Below, in pieces: positions 23,413 to 30,211 of a DNA stretch of 64,000 nt (position 1 is the stretch's first letter; the number at the start of each line of letters is the position of its first letter). The position numbers were made by a program, and so were the translations under genes. Source of the stretch: Dryocola clanedunensis subsp. sulfonylureivorans. Lineage in GTDB: Bacteria > Pseudomonadota > Gammaproteobacteria > Enterobacterales > Enterobacteriaceae. The notes below the pieces were generated by a model. That model worked only from the letters and a program-made list of their open reading frames with translations, made no database searches and was not told the DNA's origin. Location: NCBI RefSeq assembly GCF_016756775.1, contig NZ_JAERMU010000010.1, positions 1-64,000 of the forward strand, written 5' to 3'.

Positions 23413-23792
23413 TGGCTATTCTTGGCCTCGGCACGGACATCGTGGAAATTGCGCGTATTGAGAGCGTGATTTCGCGCTCGGGCGATCGTCTGGCGAAGCG
23501 CGTGCTGAGCGCCAACGAATGGAAGCAGTATGAAGCGCACCAGCAGCCGGTGCGTTTTCTTGCCAAACGCTTTGCGGTAAAAGAAGCGGCAGCAAAAGCG
23601 TTTGGTACGGGGATCCGTAACGGGCTGGCGTTCAACCAGTTTGAAGTCTTTAACGATGCCTTAGGGAAACCACAGCTACGGTTCTGGGAAGAGGCGGAGC
23701 GGCTGGCCGAGCGAATGGGCGTGCGTTCAGTGCACGTAACGCTGGCTGACGAACGTCATTACGCCTGCGCCACGGTGATTATCGAGAACTAG
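23412..23792 (+). CDS. acpS: Holo-[acyl-carrier-protein] synthase
   Basis: Transfers 4'-phosphopantetheine from CoA to acyl carrier protein. 126 aa. The metal-binding signature is GLGTDIVEI (Asp9) and the second motif is [20 protein letters not shown] overlap with pdxJ; the 3' end overlaps convergent yfhL by 4 bases. Confidence 0.96.
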   Translation: MAILGLGTDIVEIARIESVISRSGDRLAKRVLSANEWKQYEAHQQPVRFLAKRFAVKEAAAKAFGTGIRNGLAFNQFEVFNDALGKPQLRFWEEAERLAERMGVRSVHVTLADERHYACATVIIEN

Positions 23793-24049
23793 ATCTTATC
23801 GGCGTGGTGGAGCTGCACAAACTTGTCCCACAGCTGCTCTTCGCTTTCAACATGTGCCGGGTCGACGATAATCGTATTCACAATCGGGCAGACCTGCTGG
23901 CAGGTAGGCGTTTCGTAATGGCCGATGCACTGGGTACAACGATCGACATCGATCTGATAAATGCTGTCACCCATAGAGATGGCCTGGTTCGGACACTCCG
24001 GTTCGCACATATCACAGTTAATGCATTTTTTTGTAATTAATAGAGCCAT
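23789..24049 (-). CDS. yfhL: Alvin-type 2[4Fe-4S] ferredoxin YfhL
   Basis: 86-aa ferredoxin. The first cluster motif is [12 protein letters not shown], the second [18 protein letters not shown], with the insertion between cluster cysteines typical of YfhL. The electron partner is not certain. It is the last conserved gene before the accessory block. Confidence 0.93.
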   Translation of the reverse strand: MALLITKKCINCDMCEPECPNQAISMGDSIYQIDVDRCTQCIGHYETPTCQQVCPIVNTIIVDPAHVESEEQLWDKFVQLHHADKI

Positions 24050-24238
24050 TTCAACGAGTTACCGGTTTCTTTCAGCAAGCGCATAAGTTTCGAAGGGCGC
24101 ACTTTACCACACTCGTCGCCATCCCCCAATAACGATGAAAATCTAAACGTCCCGCCGCCGCCATTCCGCTCGGGGAAGGAAGTTGACGAGCAAACCACAG
24201 AAAATAGATGACCGAAAGATATATAAATATAGCGCTAA

Positions 24239-24254
24239 GTTTAAATATAAATTA
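24239..24254 (+). repeat. 16-bp direct repeat, left copy
   Basis: GTTTAAATATAAATTA, identical to 24620-24635. The two copies flank the tiny-gene pair at 24319-24541. Confidence 0.6.
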
Positions 24255-24318
24255 ATTGTTATTTATGCGGTGACGCTAAAGTGCGGATAATAAATATTTT
24301 AGTAAAATCAAACTGGTA

Positions 24319-24444
24319 TTACTGAAGGGTATTAGAATCGTTAAATGTTACGTCTTCCGGGAAAATGGTGTTAGCAACGTGGATGAGCGCTACGCCAACC
24401 AGAACTGAAACACTAATAATTACAATAGCTAATGTTAAAAGCAT
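24319..24444 (-). CDS. Small membrane protein, 41 aa
   Basis: Not recognised. One strong membrane segment (about 2-24, LLTLAIVIISVSVLVGVALI) is followed by a short acidic tail (FPEDVTFNDSNTLQ). A strong ribosome site, GAAGGAAG, lies 5 bases before the ATG at 24444. The stop codon of the upstream 28-aa gene lies within that site, so the two are probably translationally coupled. An in-frame start at 24516 overlaps the upstream gene and has no ribosome site. Function cannot be inferred; single-span proteins of this size are often regulators of membrane complexes or toxins. Confidence 0.6.
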   Translation of the reverse strand: MLLTLAIVIISVSVLVGVALIHVANTIFPEDVTFNDSNTLQ

Positions 24445-24454
24445 GGTACTTCCT

Positions 24455-24541
24455 TCAGGATATAACAGAGAACAGGCCAAAGAGGCAGAACAGCGATACG
24501 AAGAAGATGAACGCATCGAGTATCGTAATTAATCCGTGCAT
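24455..24541 (-). CDS. Tiny hydrophobic membrane protein, 28 aa
   Basis: ATG at 24541 preceded by AGAGAGAGT (8 bases spacing) opens a frame of 28 residues beginning MHGLITILDAFIFF and ending LFSVIS, with one Cys. It is a single membrane helix with almost no soluble part. It resembles in size and composition type I toxin peptides and other E. coli micro-membrane proteins, but I cannot match it to a named one. It leads a two-gene unit with the 41-aa gene. A TATAAA box lies 32-37 bases upstream of its start codon, and a LexA-type box lies 155 bases upstream. Confidence 0.55.
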   Translation of the reverse strand: MHGLITILDAFIFFVSLFCLFGLFSVIS

Positions 24542-24619
24542 GGTAATACTCTCTCTAAAATAAGGAAAGAATGATCGTTTTATTTATAGCCTTAATTTTA
24601 ACCAAAAGTGCTTTTCAAT

Positions 24620-24635
24620 GTTTAAATATAAATTA
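24620..24635 (+). repeat. 16-bp direct repeat, right copy
   Basis: GTTTAAATATAAATTA, identical to 24239-24254, 381 bp apart. Confidence 0.6.
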
Positions 24636-24695
24636 GGATGAAATTTAAGTACCCAATATTAATTATTACCCGGCGGGCTTTTCGTTTAACTCGAT

Positions 24696-24711
24696 CTGTG
24701 TTTTTATACAG
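24696..24711. promoter_or_regulatory. LexA (SOS) box
   Basis: CTGT-GTTTTTAT-ACAG is a perfect CTGT-N8-ACAG SOS box and continues with TA, as in the extended consensus. It lies between the leftward tiny-gene pair and the rightward tailocin repressor. The minus strand has TATAAA inside the box; the plus strand has TACAGT overlapping it. Confidence 0.7.
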
Positions 24712-24738
24712 TATCCTGAAAAGGGTAGGAGTTCAGCT

Positions 24739-24786
24739 GTGCGTCTGATGGGTATTTCTGAACTTAAAGTACGTGCTATACTGTGA
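24739..24786 (+). CDS. Possible 15-codon upstream ORF before the repressor
   Basis: A GTG start 6 bases after AAAAGGGTAGGAG, a strong ribosome site, opens MRLMGISELKVRAIL and then TGA. The frame ends inside the repressor promoter region. It directly follows the LexA box, so it would be the first ORF of an SOS transcript read rightwards. It may be a leader peptide or the stump of a lost gene. Confidence 0.35.
   Translation: MRLMGISELKVRAIL
24755..24782 (+). promoter_or_regulatory. Promoter of the tailocin repressor gene
   Basis: -10 TATACT at 24777-24782 with a weak -35 TTTCTG (24755-24760), spacer 16 bp. It contains operator O1. A near-match GAACCATCAGTCC sits just downstream at 24785-24797. 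Confidence 0.5.
24760..24772. promoter_or_regulatory. Repressor operator O1
   Basis: GAACTTAAAGTAC fits the palindrome GWAC-N5-GTWC and lies just upstream of the TATACT -10 element (24777-24782) of the repressor promoter. Confidence 0.6.
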
Positions 24787-24810
24787 ACCATCAGTCCCCG
24801 GATTAAGGTT

Positions 24811-25572
24811 ATGACCGTACTTATGGTACAAAGAGAACAACTTCGCCAGGCTTTCTCTCGCCGCCTTGCCCAGGCTTGCGCTCAGGCTAATCTCGACGAG
24901 TTTGGCAGGGGGATGGCGATTGCCAGGGCTCTGGGGGTCTCCTCGAAAGCGGTCAGCAAATGGCTTAACGCGGAGTCGGTACCCCGGCAGGATAAGATGT
25001 ATGAACTGGCTGCCTTTCTGGGGGCGGATGTACTCTGGTTGCAGCATGGCAACGAAGGGGCATTCTCCGACGAGGGCAGGGAAGTCATGCAGTCTTTCTC
25101 TGCGAATGACGTTACGCCGTTCTATGTCCCGCAGCCTGAATCAGGTTTCCGGGTGGACGTGCTGGACATTGAAGCCAGCGCTGGCCCCGGCTGCATCACC
25201 TCCAGCGACGTGACCGAAACAATCAATCATATCGTGTACGACAGCCAGGAAGCGCTCGAACTTTTCGGCCATCGACCAGCCTCCAGCATCAAGGTGATCA
25301 CCGTGACGGGGGACAGCATGTCCGGCACCATCGAGCTGGGTGATTACATCTTCGTTGATATCGCGAAGGACTATTTCGACGGCGACGGCATCTACGTCTT
25401 CCTCTATAAAGGACAGCTGCTGGTCAAGCGTTTGCAAATGACCCACGACAGCCTGCTGGTGCGCTCCGACAATCCTAAATACGCCGACTGGAACATCCAC
25501 GAAGAGAACGAGCAGCATCTCAAGATCATCGGCAGAGTGATGTACAGCCATTCGATCCGCCGCCACGCCTGA
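24811..25572 (+). CDS. Phage-type transcriptional repressor with LexA-like protease domain
   Basis: 253 aa. An N-terminal helix-turn-helix (about 30-60: ARALGVSSKAVSKWLNAES) binds DNA. The C-terminal domain is an S24 (LexA/CI) autoprotease with a cleavage-site Ala124-Gly125 (EASAGPG), nucleophile Ser169 (TGDSM) and Lys206 (LLVKRLQ). By family knowledge, RecA filaments trigger self-cleavage, so the tail genes downstream should be induced by DNA damage. The start at 24811 has AAGG only 2 bases upstream; an alternative ATG at 24823 has no site. Operator-like palindromes lie in its promoter, inside its first codons, and at the tail-operon promoter. Confidence 0.9.
   Translation: MTVLMVQREQLRQAFSRRLAQACAQANLDEFGRGMAIARALGVSSKAVSKWLNAESVPRQDKMYELAAFLGADVLWLQHGNEGAFSDEGREVMQSFSANDVTPFYVPQPESGFRVDVLDIEASAGPGCITSSDVTETINHIVYDSQEALELFGHRPASSIKVITVTGDSMSGTIELGDYIFVDIAKDYFDGDGIYVFLYKGQLLVKRLQMTHDSLLVRSDNPKYADWNIHEENEQHLKIIGRVMYSHSIRRHA
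24817..24829. promoter_or_regulatory. Repressor operator O3 within the start of the repressor gene
   Basis: GTACTTATGGTAC fits GWAC-N5-GTWC and covers codons 3-7 of the repressor gene. Confidence 0.5.
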
Positions 25573-25649
25573 TATCCCCCCGGCGCTAAAAATAAAATCC
25601 CTTATAAATCAATAATAAAAACCCAAAGGTGATTTTTTATCTGTAATTC

Positions 25650-25662
25650 GTACTTTTAGTTC
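25650..25662. promoter_or_regulatory. Tail-operon operator, upstream
   Basis: GTACTTTTAGTTC fits GWAC-N5-GTWC and ends directly before the -35 hexamer. It is part of a 16-bp direct repeat, TTCGTAC-N2-T-N2-GTTC, with the copy 24 bp downstream. Confidence 0.6.
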
Positions 25663-25692
25663 TTGACGCATTCGTACCATTGGTTCAATATT
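25663..25692 (+). promoter_or_regulatory. Putative promoter of the tailocin operon
   Basis: -35 TTGACG (25663-25668) and AATATT (25687-25692), spacer 18 bp, flanked and overlapped by two repressor boxes. Transcription would start near 25700 and give a leader of about 130 bases. In the leader GATATC-TGAG-GATATC (25788-25803) is a small hairpin. Nothing else is seen in the 25573-25828 gap. Confidence 0.5.
25674..25686. promoter_or_regulatory. Tail-operon operator, downstream
   Basis: GTACCATTGGTTC fits GWAC-N5-GTWC and occupies the spacer between -35 and -10. Confidence 0.6.
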
Positions 25693-25828
25693 GATTCATC
25701 AGCAGGACGCAGGACTCACAGGAAGTGAATGCTCATTAACAGCCAGCCCTGAAAAAGGGTACATACACCAAAGCAACAGGCTTTGGGATATCTGAGGATA
25801 TCGCCAAAGTTGATTGACAGGAGGTTGT

Positions 25829-26164
25829 ATGGATTCACAGGCCCGCCGCCGCAAGCGTCGTGAGGCGAAACAGGCGGCCTGGAAAGCGGCTAACTCTTTG
25901 CTTGTCGGCATCAGTGCCAGACCCGTCGCTTCACCACCGCTCGTTCTGAACCGCAAACCACCGGACAGGGTAGCTAACTCCCTGGAAGTGGTTAATGTCT
26001 ATGGCTTACAAATTCTTCAGAACGCCGAGCGCTATCACCAGCTCCGACAGCAGCAAGACAGCATGACCCGCAGGCTCTATCACGCCGCGCCGAAAACGCT
26101 TTCCGGCGAGGCCGATGCCAGCGCTAAAGAGACGCGCCGCGGTAAATCCAGGTCGCTGATTTAA
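25829..26164 (+). CDS. Basic protein of unknown function, first gene of the tailocin operon
   Basis: 111 aa, not recognised. The N-terminus is strongly basic (MDSQARRRKRREAKQAAWK). The middle contains VVNVYGLQILQNAERYHQLRQQQDS, a likely helix, and the C-terminus is polar and basic. There are no cysteines for a zinc finger and no signal peptide. The excellent ribosome site AGGAGG fixes the start at 25829. As the first gene under the repressed promoter and before the lysis genes, a role as activator or antiterminator of the tail genes is possible, but that is inference from position only. Confidence 0.75.
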   Translation: MDSQARRRKRREAKQAAWKAANSLLVGISARPVASPPLVLNRKPPDRVANSLEVVNVYGLQILQNAERYHQLRQQQDSMTRRLYHAAPKTLSGEADASAKETRRGKSRSLI

Positions 26165-26213
26165 ATCTCTTTCTTTGCCCACTTCCCGAAATAAACCGCA
26201 GTGAGAATATCCC

Positions 26214-26516
26214 ATGAATGACCAGCCAGGAAATGTGGTGACGCAGGCCTTTGCGTGGCTTGCGGCTTTGGCTGCCGGCCTGGGTATCACAACACAGGAT
26301 GTGGTCTACATGATATTCGGGCTGACAGGTGTCGCCATTTCAATTGCCTCTTATATCAATGGGCGTCTGGATGCGCGCCGCAGACAAAAAGAGGATGAGA
26401 AAAGAACACAGTTGTTAGAGGACTATCTGGCCGCTTTACCAGACAAAAACGCAGCCAAAAGTCCCGCCGTAGTGAATACCGTTAGCGAGGTTGTTAAACG
26501 CGCAGGAGGGTTATAA
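26214..26516 (+). CDS. Holin
   Basis: 100 aa with two hydrophobic segments (about 11-25 and 29-47: VVYMIFGLTGVAISIASYI) and a highly charged C-terminus (RLDARRRQKEDEKRTQ), the layout of class II holins. It forms membrane lesions that release the tail particles by lysis. It is followed after 2 bases by the endolysin gene, then Rz/Rz1, a complete lysis cassette. Confidence 0.85.
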   Translation: MNDQPGNVVTQAFAWLAALAAGLGITTQDVVYMIFGLTGVAISIASYINGRLDARRRQKEDEKRTQLLEDYLAALPDKNAAKSPAVVNTVSEVVKRAGGL

Positions 26517-26518
26517 AC

Positions 26519-27004
26519 ATGTCTCCAGGTCTCAGAAAAGCATTGCTCAGCCTGACGGGTGCCAGCGCGCTGACGATAGCCAGCGTCATGGTGCCGGAGC
26601 TTGAAGGCGTACGCTACACGCCTTATCAGGACGTTGTCGGTGTGCTGACTGTTTGTTACGGACACACCGGCGAAGACATCATTGCCGATAAACGCTACAG
26701 CCAGGCAGAGTGCGAAAAAATGCTTAATGACGACCTTCAGCCGTTTTCCCGTGCGGTTGAGCGGGCCGTCACCGTTCCCGCCGATGAATACCAGAAAGCA
26801 GCTTTAATCAGCTTCAGCTACAACGTGGGGATCTCCGCTTTCGAGCACTCCTCCGTTTTACGCTATCTGAATGCGGGCGAAACGGAGAAAGCCTGCGCCG
26901 GCCTCAAACAATGGATTTGGGCCGGCGGCAGAAAATGGCAGGGGCTGATTAATCGACGAGAGGTCGAATACGAAGTTTGTCACTGGCAAAGGCGGCGATC
27001 GTGA
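26519..27004 (+). CDS. Endolysin (lambdoid/T4-type lysozyme)
   Basis: 161 aa glycoside hydrolase family 24 muramidase. The catalytic triad E29-(8)-D38-(5)-T44 reads ELEGVRYTPYQDVVGVLTVCYGHTG in outline. The N-terminal hydrophobic stretch (about 9-24) resembles a signal-arrest-release anchor. Its stop overlaps the Rz start (GTGA). Confidence 0.92.
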   Translation: MSPGLRKALLSLTGASALTIASVMVPELEGVRYTPYQDVVGVLTVCYGHTGEDIIADKRYSQAECEKMLNDDLQPFSRAVERAVTVPADEYQKAALISFSYNVGISAFEHSSVLRYLNAGETEKACAGLKQWIWAGGRKWQGLINRREVEYEVCHWQRRRS

Positions 27005-27480
27005 AGACGCTAGCGGTCGTGGCAATCTGTCTGCTGCTGGGAACGACGTTGGGCTTGTACCGCTATCAGGCTCTCTATCAGATGCAGAAAGAGCAAACGA
27101 CGGCGGCTGAAACCCGGCTCCTCACGCAACAAAAAATCATTACCGAGATGCGCGAACGCCAGCAGCAAACAGCTGCGCTCGACGCTCGTTATACCTCGGA
27201 GCTGAATCATGCTCAAAAAACTATCGACGATCTTCAGCGCAACGTGGCTGCTGGCAGTAAGCGGCTGCGCCTCCGGGCCACCTGTCAGCCTCTGTCTGCC
27301 ACCTCCGCCGCCACCGGCGTGGATGATGCAGCCAGCCCCGGACTTACAGACGCCGCTGAACGGGATTATTTCCGTCTCCGAAGCCGCGCCGCGCTCGCCT
27401 TAAAACAGCTGGCAGGACTTCAGGACTATGTCCGCCAGCAGTGCCTTAACCCTAACAACAAGGGAGATAACCATGAATGA
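27001..27480 (+). CDS. Rz-type inner-membrane spanin
   Basis: 159 aa. The GTG at 27001 overlaps the endolysin stop (GTGA) and gives a protein with an N-terminal anchor ([18 protein letters not shown]) and a long coiled-coil periplasmic part rich in Gln and Glu, as in lambda Rz. A TTG eight codons upstream is an alternative start. It pairs with the nested Rz1 lipoprotein to fuse inner and outer membranes at lysis. Confidence 0.85.
   Translation: MKTLAVVAICLLLGTTLGLYRYQALYQMQKEQTTAAETRLLTQQKIITEMRERQQQTAALDARYTSELNHAQKTIDDLQRNVAAGSKRLRLRATCQPLSATSAATGVDDAASPGLTDAAERDYFRLRSRAALALKQLAGLQDYVRQQCLNPNNKGDNHE
27209..27403 (+). CDS. Rz1-type outer-membrane spanin lipoprotein, nested in Rz
   Basis: 64 aa in the +1 frame entirely inside Rz, the arrangement of lambda Rz/Rz1. 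The signal peptide ends at lipobox LAVSGC (Cys20), and the mature part is proline-rich (LPPPPPPAW). The start at 27209 has a TCGGAG site upstream. Confidence 0.88.
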   Translation: MLKKLSTIFSATWLLAVSGCASGPPVSLCLPPPPPPAWMMQPAPDLQTPLNGIISVSEAAPRSP

Positions 27481-28012
27481 CTCCACCCGGGCGGGCTATC
27501 TGACGCCGCTTGGTGACTCGCCCCATTACGACGAAGCGCTGGAAAACGATCTGCTGCCGTGGATCAGCGGTGTTTCCGGGCTACCCGCCGAAATGGTTTT
27601 TCCTCGCTGGACTGACCCGCCGCCGGCAACGCCCGCTGCGGGGCTGACCTGGTGTGAATTTGATACCAGCGTGCAGCTGGGAGAAACGCCCGCCATCAGC
27701 ACGGGTGATCAAGACAAAGATGTCATGCAGCAAAACGAAGTACTGGCAGTGAACTGCAGTTTTTATGGTCCCGGTGGCCAGGCCGTTGCGGCGCTCTTTC
27801 GCGATGGCCTGTACGTCACGCAAAACAATGCGGAACTGAACAAAATCGGGCCTACCTTTGTGAGTTGCGGAGCGCTAATCCCGGCCCCGGAACTTATCGA
27901 TAACCAGTGGCAACGCCGCTACAACCTTACCGTGACGCTGCACCGCCAGGTCGTTCGCGAATACGGTATCCAATCCATCCTATCTGGTTCTGTAACTATC
28001 TTCGGAGAATAA
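27473..28012 (+). CDS. Tail terminator-like protein (gp12-like/LIC_12616 type)
   Basis: 179 aa. By size, position before the sheath gene and sequence character ([28 protein letters not shown]) it resembles the phage neck/tail-terminator family named LIC_12616 (from memory). It would cap the tail tube when sheath polymerisation ends. The start at 27473 has GGGAG upstream and overlaps the Rz stop by 8 bases. In a headless particle the cap would be the distal end. Confidence 0.6.
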   Translation: MNDSTRAGYLTPLGDSPHYDEALENDLLPWISGVSGLPAEMVFPRWTDPPPATPAAGLTWCEFDTSVQLGETPAISTGDQDKDVMQQNEVLAVNCSFYGPGGQAVAALFRDGLYVTQNNAELNKIGPTFVSCGALIPAPELIDNQWQRRYNLTVTLHRQVVREYGIQSILSGSVTIFGE

Positions 28013-28015
28013 ACT

Positions 28016-29158
28016 ATGTCACAGGGTTTACCTGTCTCTAACATCGTCAGCGTGACGGTGAGCATGGCTGCGCGCGCCGCCCAGTCTCGTAACTACGGCG
28101 CACTGCTTGTGGTTGGTTCAAGCGACGTCATTTCGGCTACCGAGCGGCTGCGCGCCTACTCCAGCATCAGCGGCGTGGCGGCTGACTTTGGTCTGGATAC
28201 CCCAGAATACCTGGCGGCAAGCCTCTACTATCAGCAGTCGCCGCAGCCTGCGGACTTATACATTGGCCGCTGGGTGAAAACCACCGAGGAAGAGGGTGCT
28301 ACGGAGGAGAGCATTGCGGAATGTATTTCCGCGCTGAGCAGCCAATCGACCGACTGGTACGGTCTGGTCGTAGCCGATGACGCGTTAACCGATGAGGACG
28401 TCCTCTCGGTTGCGGCCGTGATTGAAAGCGATGGCGTATCACGCATCTTCGGGCATACGTCCAGTGCCGCTACCGTGCTGGACCCGAACGACAGCTCGGA
28501 CATCTTCAGCAAGCTGAAAGCGGCGAAATACGCCCGTACTTTTGGCCAGTACTCCGCCGCCACGCCGTTTGCCGCCGCTTCGCTGTTTGGGCGCGCCTTC
28601 AGCGTCAATTTTAACGGCAACAACACGACCATCACCCTGAAGTTCAAGCAGGAGCCGGGCATTACCGCCGAAACCCTGACCCAGAACCAGGCCAACGCGC
28701 TGGCGGCGAAAAACGCCAACGTCTTCATTAACTACAACAACGACACCGCCATCATTCAGGAAGGCGTGATGAGCAACGGCGATTTCATTGATGAACGCCA
28801 CGGCCTCGACTGGCTGCAAAACTACGTGCAGACCAACCTCTATAACCTGCTGTACACCAGCACCTCGAAGATCCCGCAAACCGATGCCGGCGTGACCCGT
28901 CTGGTCAGCAACGTGGAGCAGTCCATGGCGCAGTCGGTGAGCAACGGACTGGTGGCGCCGGGCGTCTGGAACGGCGGTGAGATTGGGCAGCTGGCCTCCG
29001 GCGATACGCTGACCAAAGGCTATTACGTCTATGCCCCGGCTATCGCCACCCAGGCACAGTCAGACCGGGAAGCACGCAAAGCGCCTGTCATTCAGGTGGC
29101 CTGCAAACTGGCGGGTGCCGTGCACTTCGCCGATGTTGAAATCAATGTGGTTCGTTAA
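28016..29158 (+). CDS. Contractile tail sheath protein (DUF3383-like)
   Basis: 380 aa. It starts [31 protein letters not shown] and ends with a domain [22 protein letters not shown], as in DUF3383 proteins (family from memory), the sheath of a subset of contractile-tailed phages. It precedes the tube gene by 10 bases, the usual sheath-tube order. Its presence is the main evidence that the particle is contractile (R-type). Confidence 0.75.
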   Translation: MSQGLPVSNIVSVTVSMAARAAQSRNYGALLVVGSSDVISATERLRAYSSISGVAADFGLDTPEYLAASLYYQQSPQPADLYIGRWVKTTEEEGATEESIAECISALSSQSTDWYGLVVADDALTDEDVLSVAAVIESDGVSRIFGHTSSAATVLDPNDSSDIFSKLKAAKYARTFGQYSAATPFAAASLFGRAFSVNFNGNNTTITLKFKQEPGITAETLTQNQANALAAKNANVFINYNNDTAIIQEGVMSNGDFIDERHGLDWLQNYVQTNLYNLLYTSTSKIPQTDAGVTRLVSNVEQSMAQSVSNGLVAPGVWNGGEIGQLASGDTLTKGYYVYAPAIATQAQSDREARKAPVIQVACKLAGAVHFADVEINVVR

Positions 29159-29168
29159 GGAGATCTAA

Positions 29169-29609
29169 ATGGGTACTTATTCTTTTATGGACGTCACTGC
29201 GTCCCTGACCGGTATGACCGGCGTTATCGATCTCGGTGCGGGCAGCGCCAACGCCGATGAAGGCATCAGCGTGTCGATGGGCGTGGCAAAAAACACCATG
29301 ACCATCGGTATTGATGGCGAAGTGATGCAGAGCATGACGCCGGGCAAAAGCGGCACTATCACGGTCACGCTAATGAAAACCTCCCCGGCGAATAAAAAGC
29401 TGATGCAGGCCTACAACACGCAGGTGCTCTCGTCCGCCACCTGGGGCCGCAATACCATCGTTATCCGCAACACCGCTTCCGGCGACACCATTACCGCCAG
29501 CTCCGTTGCCTTCCAGAAGCTGCCGGACAACAAAAATGGCAAAGAGGGCGGCAGCGTGGCCTGGGCGTTCGACTGCGGCAAAATCGACCAGGTTTTAGGG
29601 GAGTTCTAA
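29169..29609 (+). CDS. Tail tube protein (DUF3277-like)
   Basis: 146 aa, beta-rich, Ser/Thr/Gly-rich (MGTYSFMDVTASLTGMTGVIDLG). It matches what I remember of DUF3277 tube proteins. Position between sheath and tail chaperone supports the call. Confidence 0.75.
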   Translation: MGTYSFMDVTASLTGMTGVIDLGAGSANADEGISVSMGVAKNTMTIGIDGEVMQSMTPGKSGTITVTLMKTSPANKKLMQAYNTQVLSSATWGRNTIVIRNTASGDTITASSVAFQKLPDNKNGKEGGSVAWAFDCGKIDQVLGEF

Positions 29610-29612
29610 ACC

Positions 29613-30026
29613 ATGGAGATAACCCTTAAAGCGGTGAACTACCGCATCGACAAGCTTGGCGTGTTTGAACAGCTGAACGTGGCGCGCAAGCTGCTGCCGG
29701 TGCTGGCGGGCGTCGTTAGCGATTTTCGCGGCTTACAGGGGAAGGAGGGCGGTAACGCCCTCGAATCCGTGCTGCCCAAAATTGCCCGCACGCTGGCCGA
29801 CCTCAGTGAAGATGACTGTAACGCGATCCTCTACCCATGTCTGGCCGTGGTCTCCCGCGAACACATGAAGGGCTGGGTACCGGTATTCAGCCAGGGCGCT
29901 ATGGCTTTTGACGATATCGAGCTGATGACGCTGCTGCAGCTGGTGGCTCGGGTGGTAGCCGATTCGCTGGGAAATTTTTTGCAAGAACTCCCCGGCAGCC
30001 AGACGCCGACTCAGGATGCGGCCTGA
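29613..30026 (+). CDS. Tail assembly chaperone, unshifted product
   Basis: 137 aa, mostly helical (FEQLNVARKLLPVLAGVVSDFRGL), located between tube and tape measure as for lambda G, P2 E and similar chaperones that coat the tape measure. The slippery run A-AAT-TTT-TTG lies at 29972-29981, 43 bases before its stop, in the correct phase for a -1 shift. Confidence 0.75.
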   Translation: MEITLKAVNYRIDKLGVFEQLNVARKLLPVLAGVVSDFRGLQGKEGGNALESVLPKIARTLADLSEDDCNAILYPCLAVVSREHMKGWVPVFSQGAMAFDDIELMTLLQLVARVVADSLGNFLQELPGSQTPTQDAA

Positions 30027-30211
30027 AGTTAGACACCCTGCCGGGCGGAGAAGATTACATCCTCCGCCCGGCGGAGGTTTTTAGCCTCAGCTGGCAGGAC
30101 CTGAAAAGTGGCGCGGTGGATCTTTATGACATCGCGCTGATGAACGATTACCTCGAGATGCAGGCTGATAACAAAGCCCGCATCCTGCGCTGGAGAGAGG
30201 CAAATGAGTGA
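29613..30211 (+). CDS. Tail assembly chaperone, -1 frameshift product
   Basis: A -1 shift at A-AAT-TTT or T-TTT-TTG (29972-29981) leaves the 137-aa frame and enters an open frame that runs to TGA at 30209-30211. The extension encodes GGEDYILRPAEVFSLSWQDL and LYDIALMNDYLEMQADNKA and adds about 77 residues for a product near 199 aa. It has no start codon or ribosome site of its own, and it overlaps the tape-measure start by 8 bases. This is the E/E' (P2) and G/GT (lambda) arrangement of long-tailed phages. Confidence 0.7.

Noticed and set aside
24739-24786. DinI-like SOS gene after the LexA box
   Set aside because: The frame has only 15 codons and does not resemble DinI; kept only as a possible leader ORF.
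25829-26164. Ogr/Delta-type late activator
   Set aside because: Those activators carry a four-cysteine zinc motif; this protein has none.
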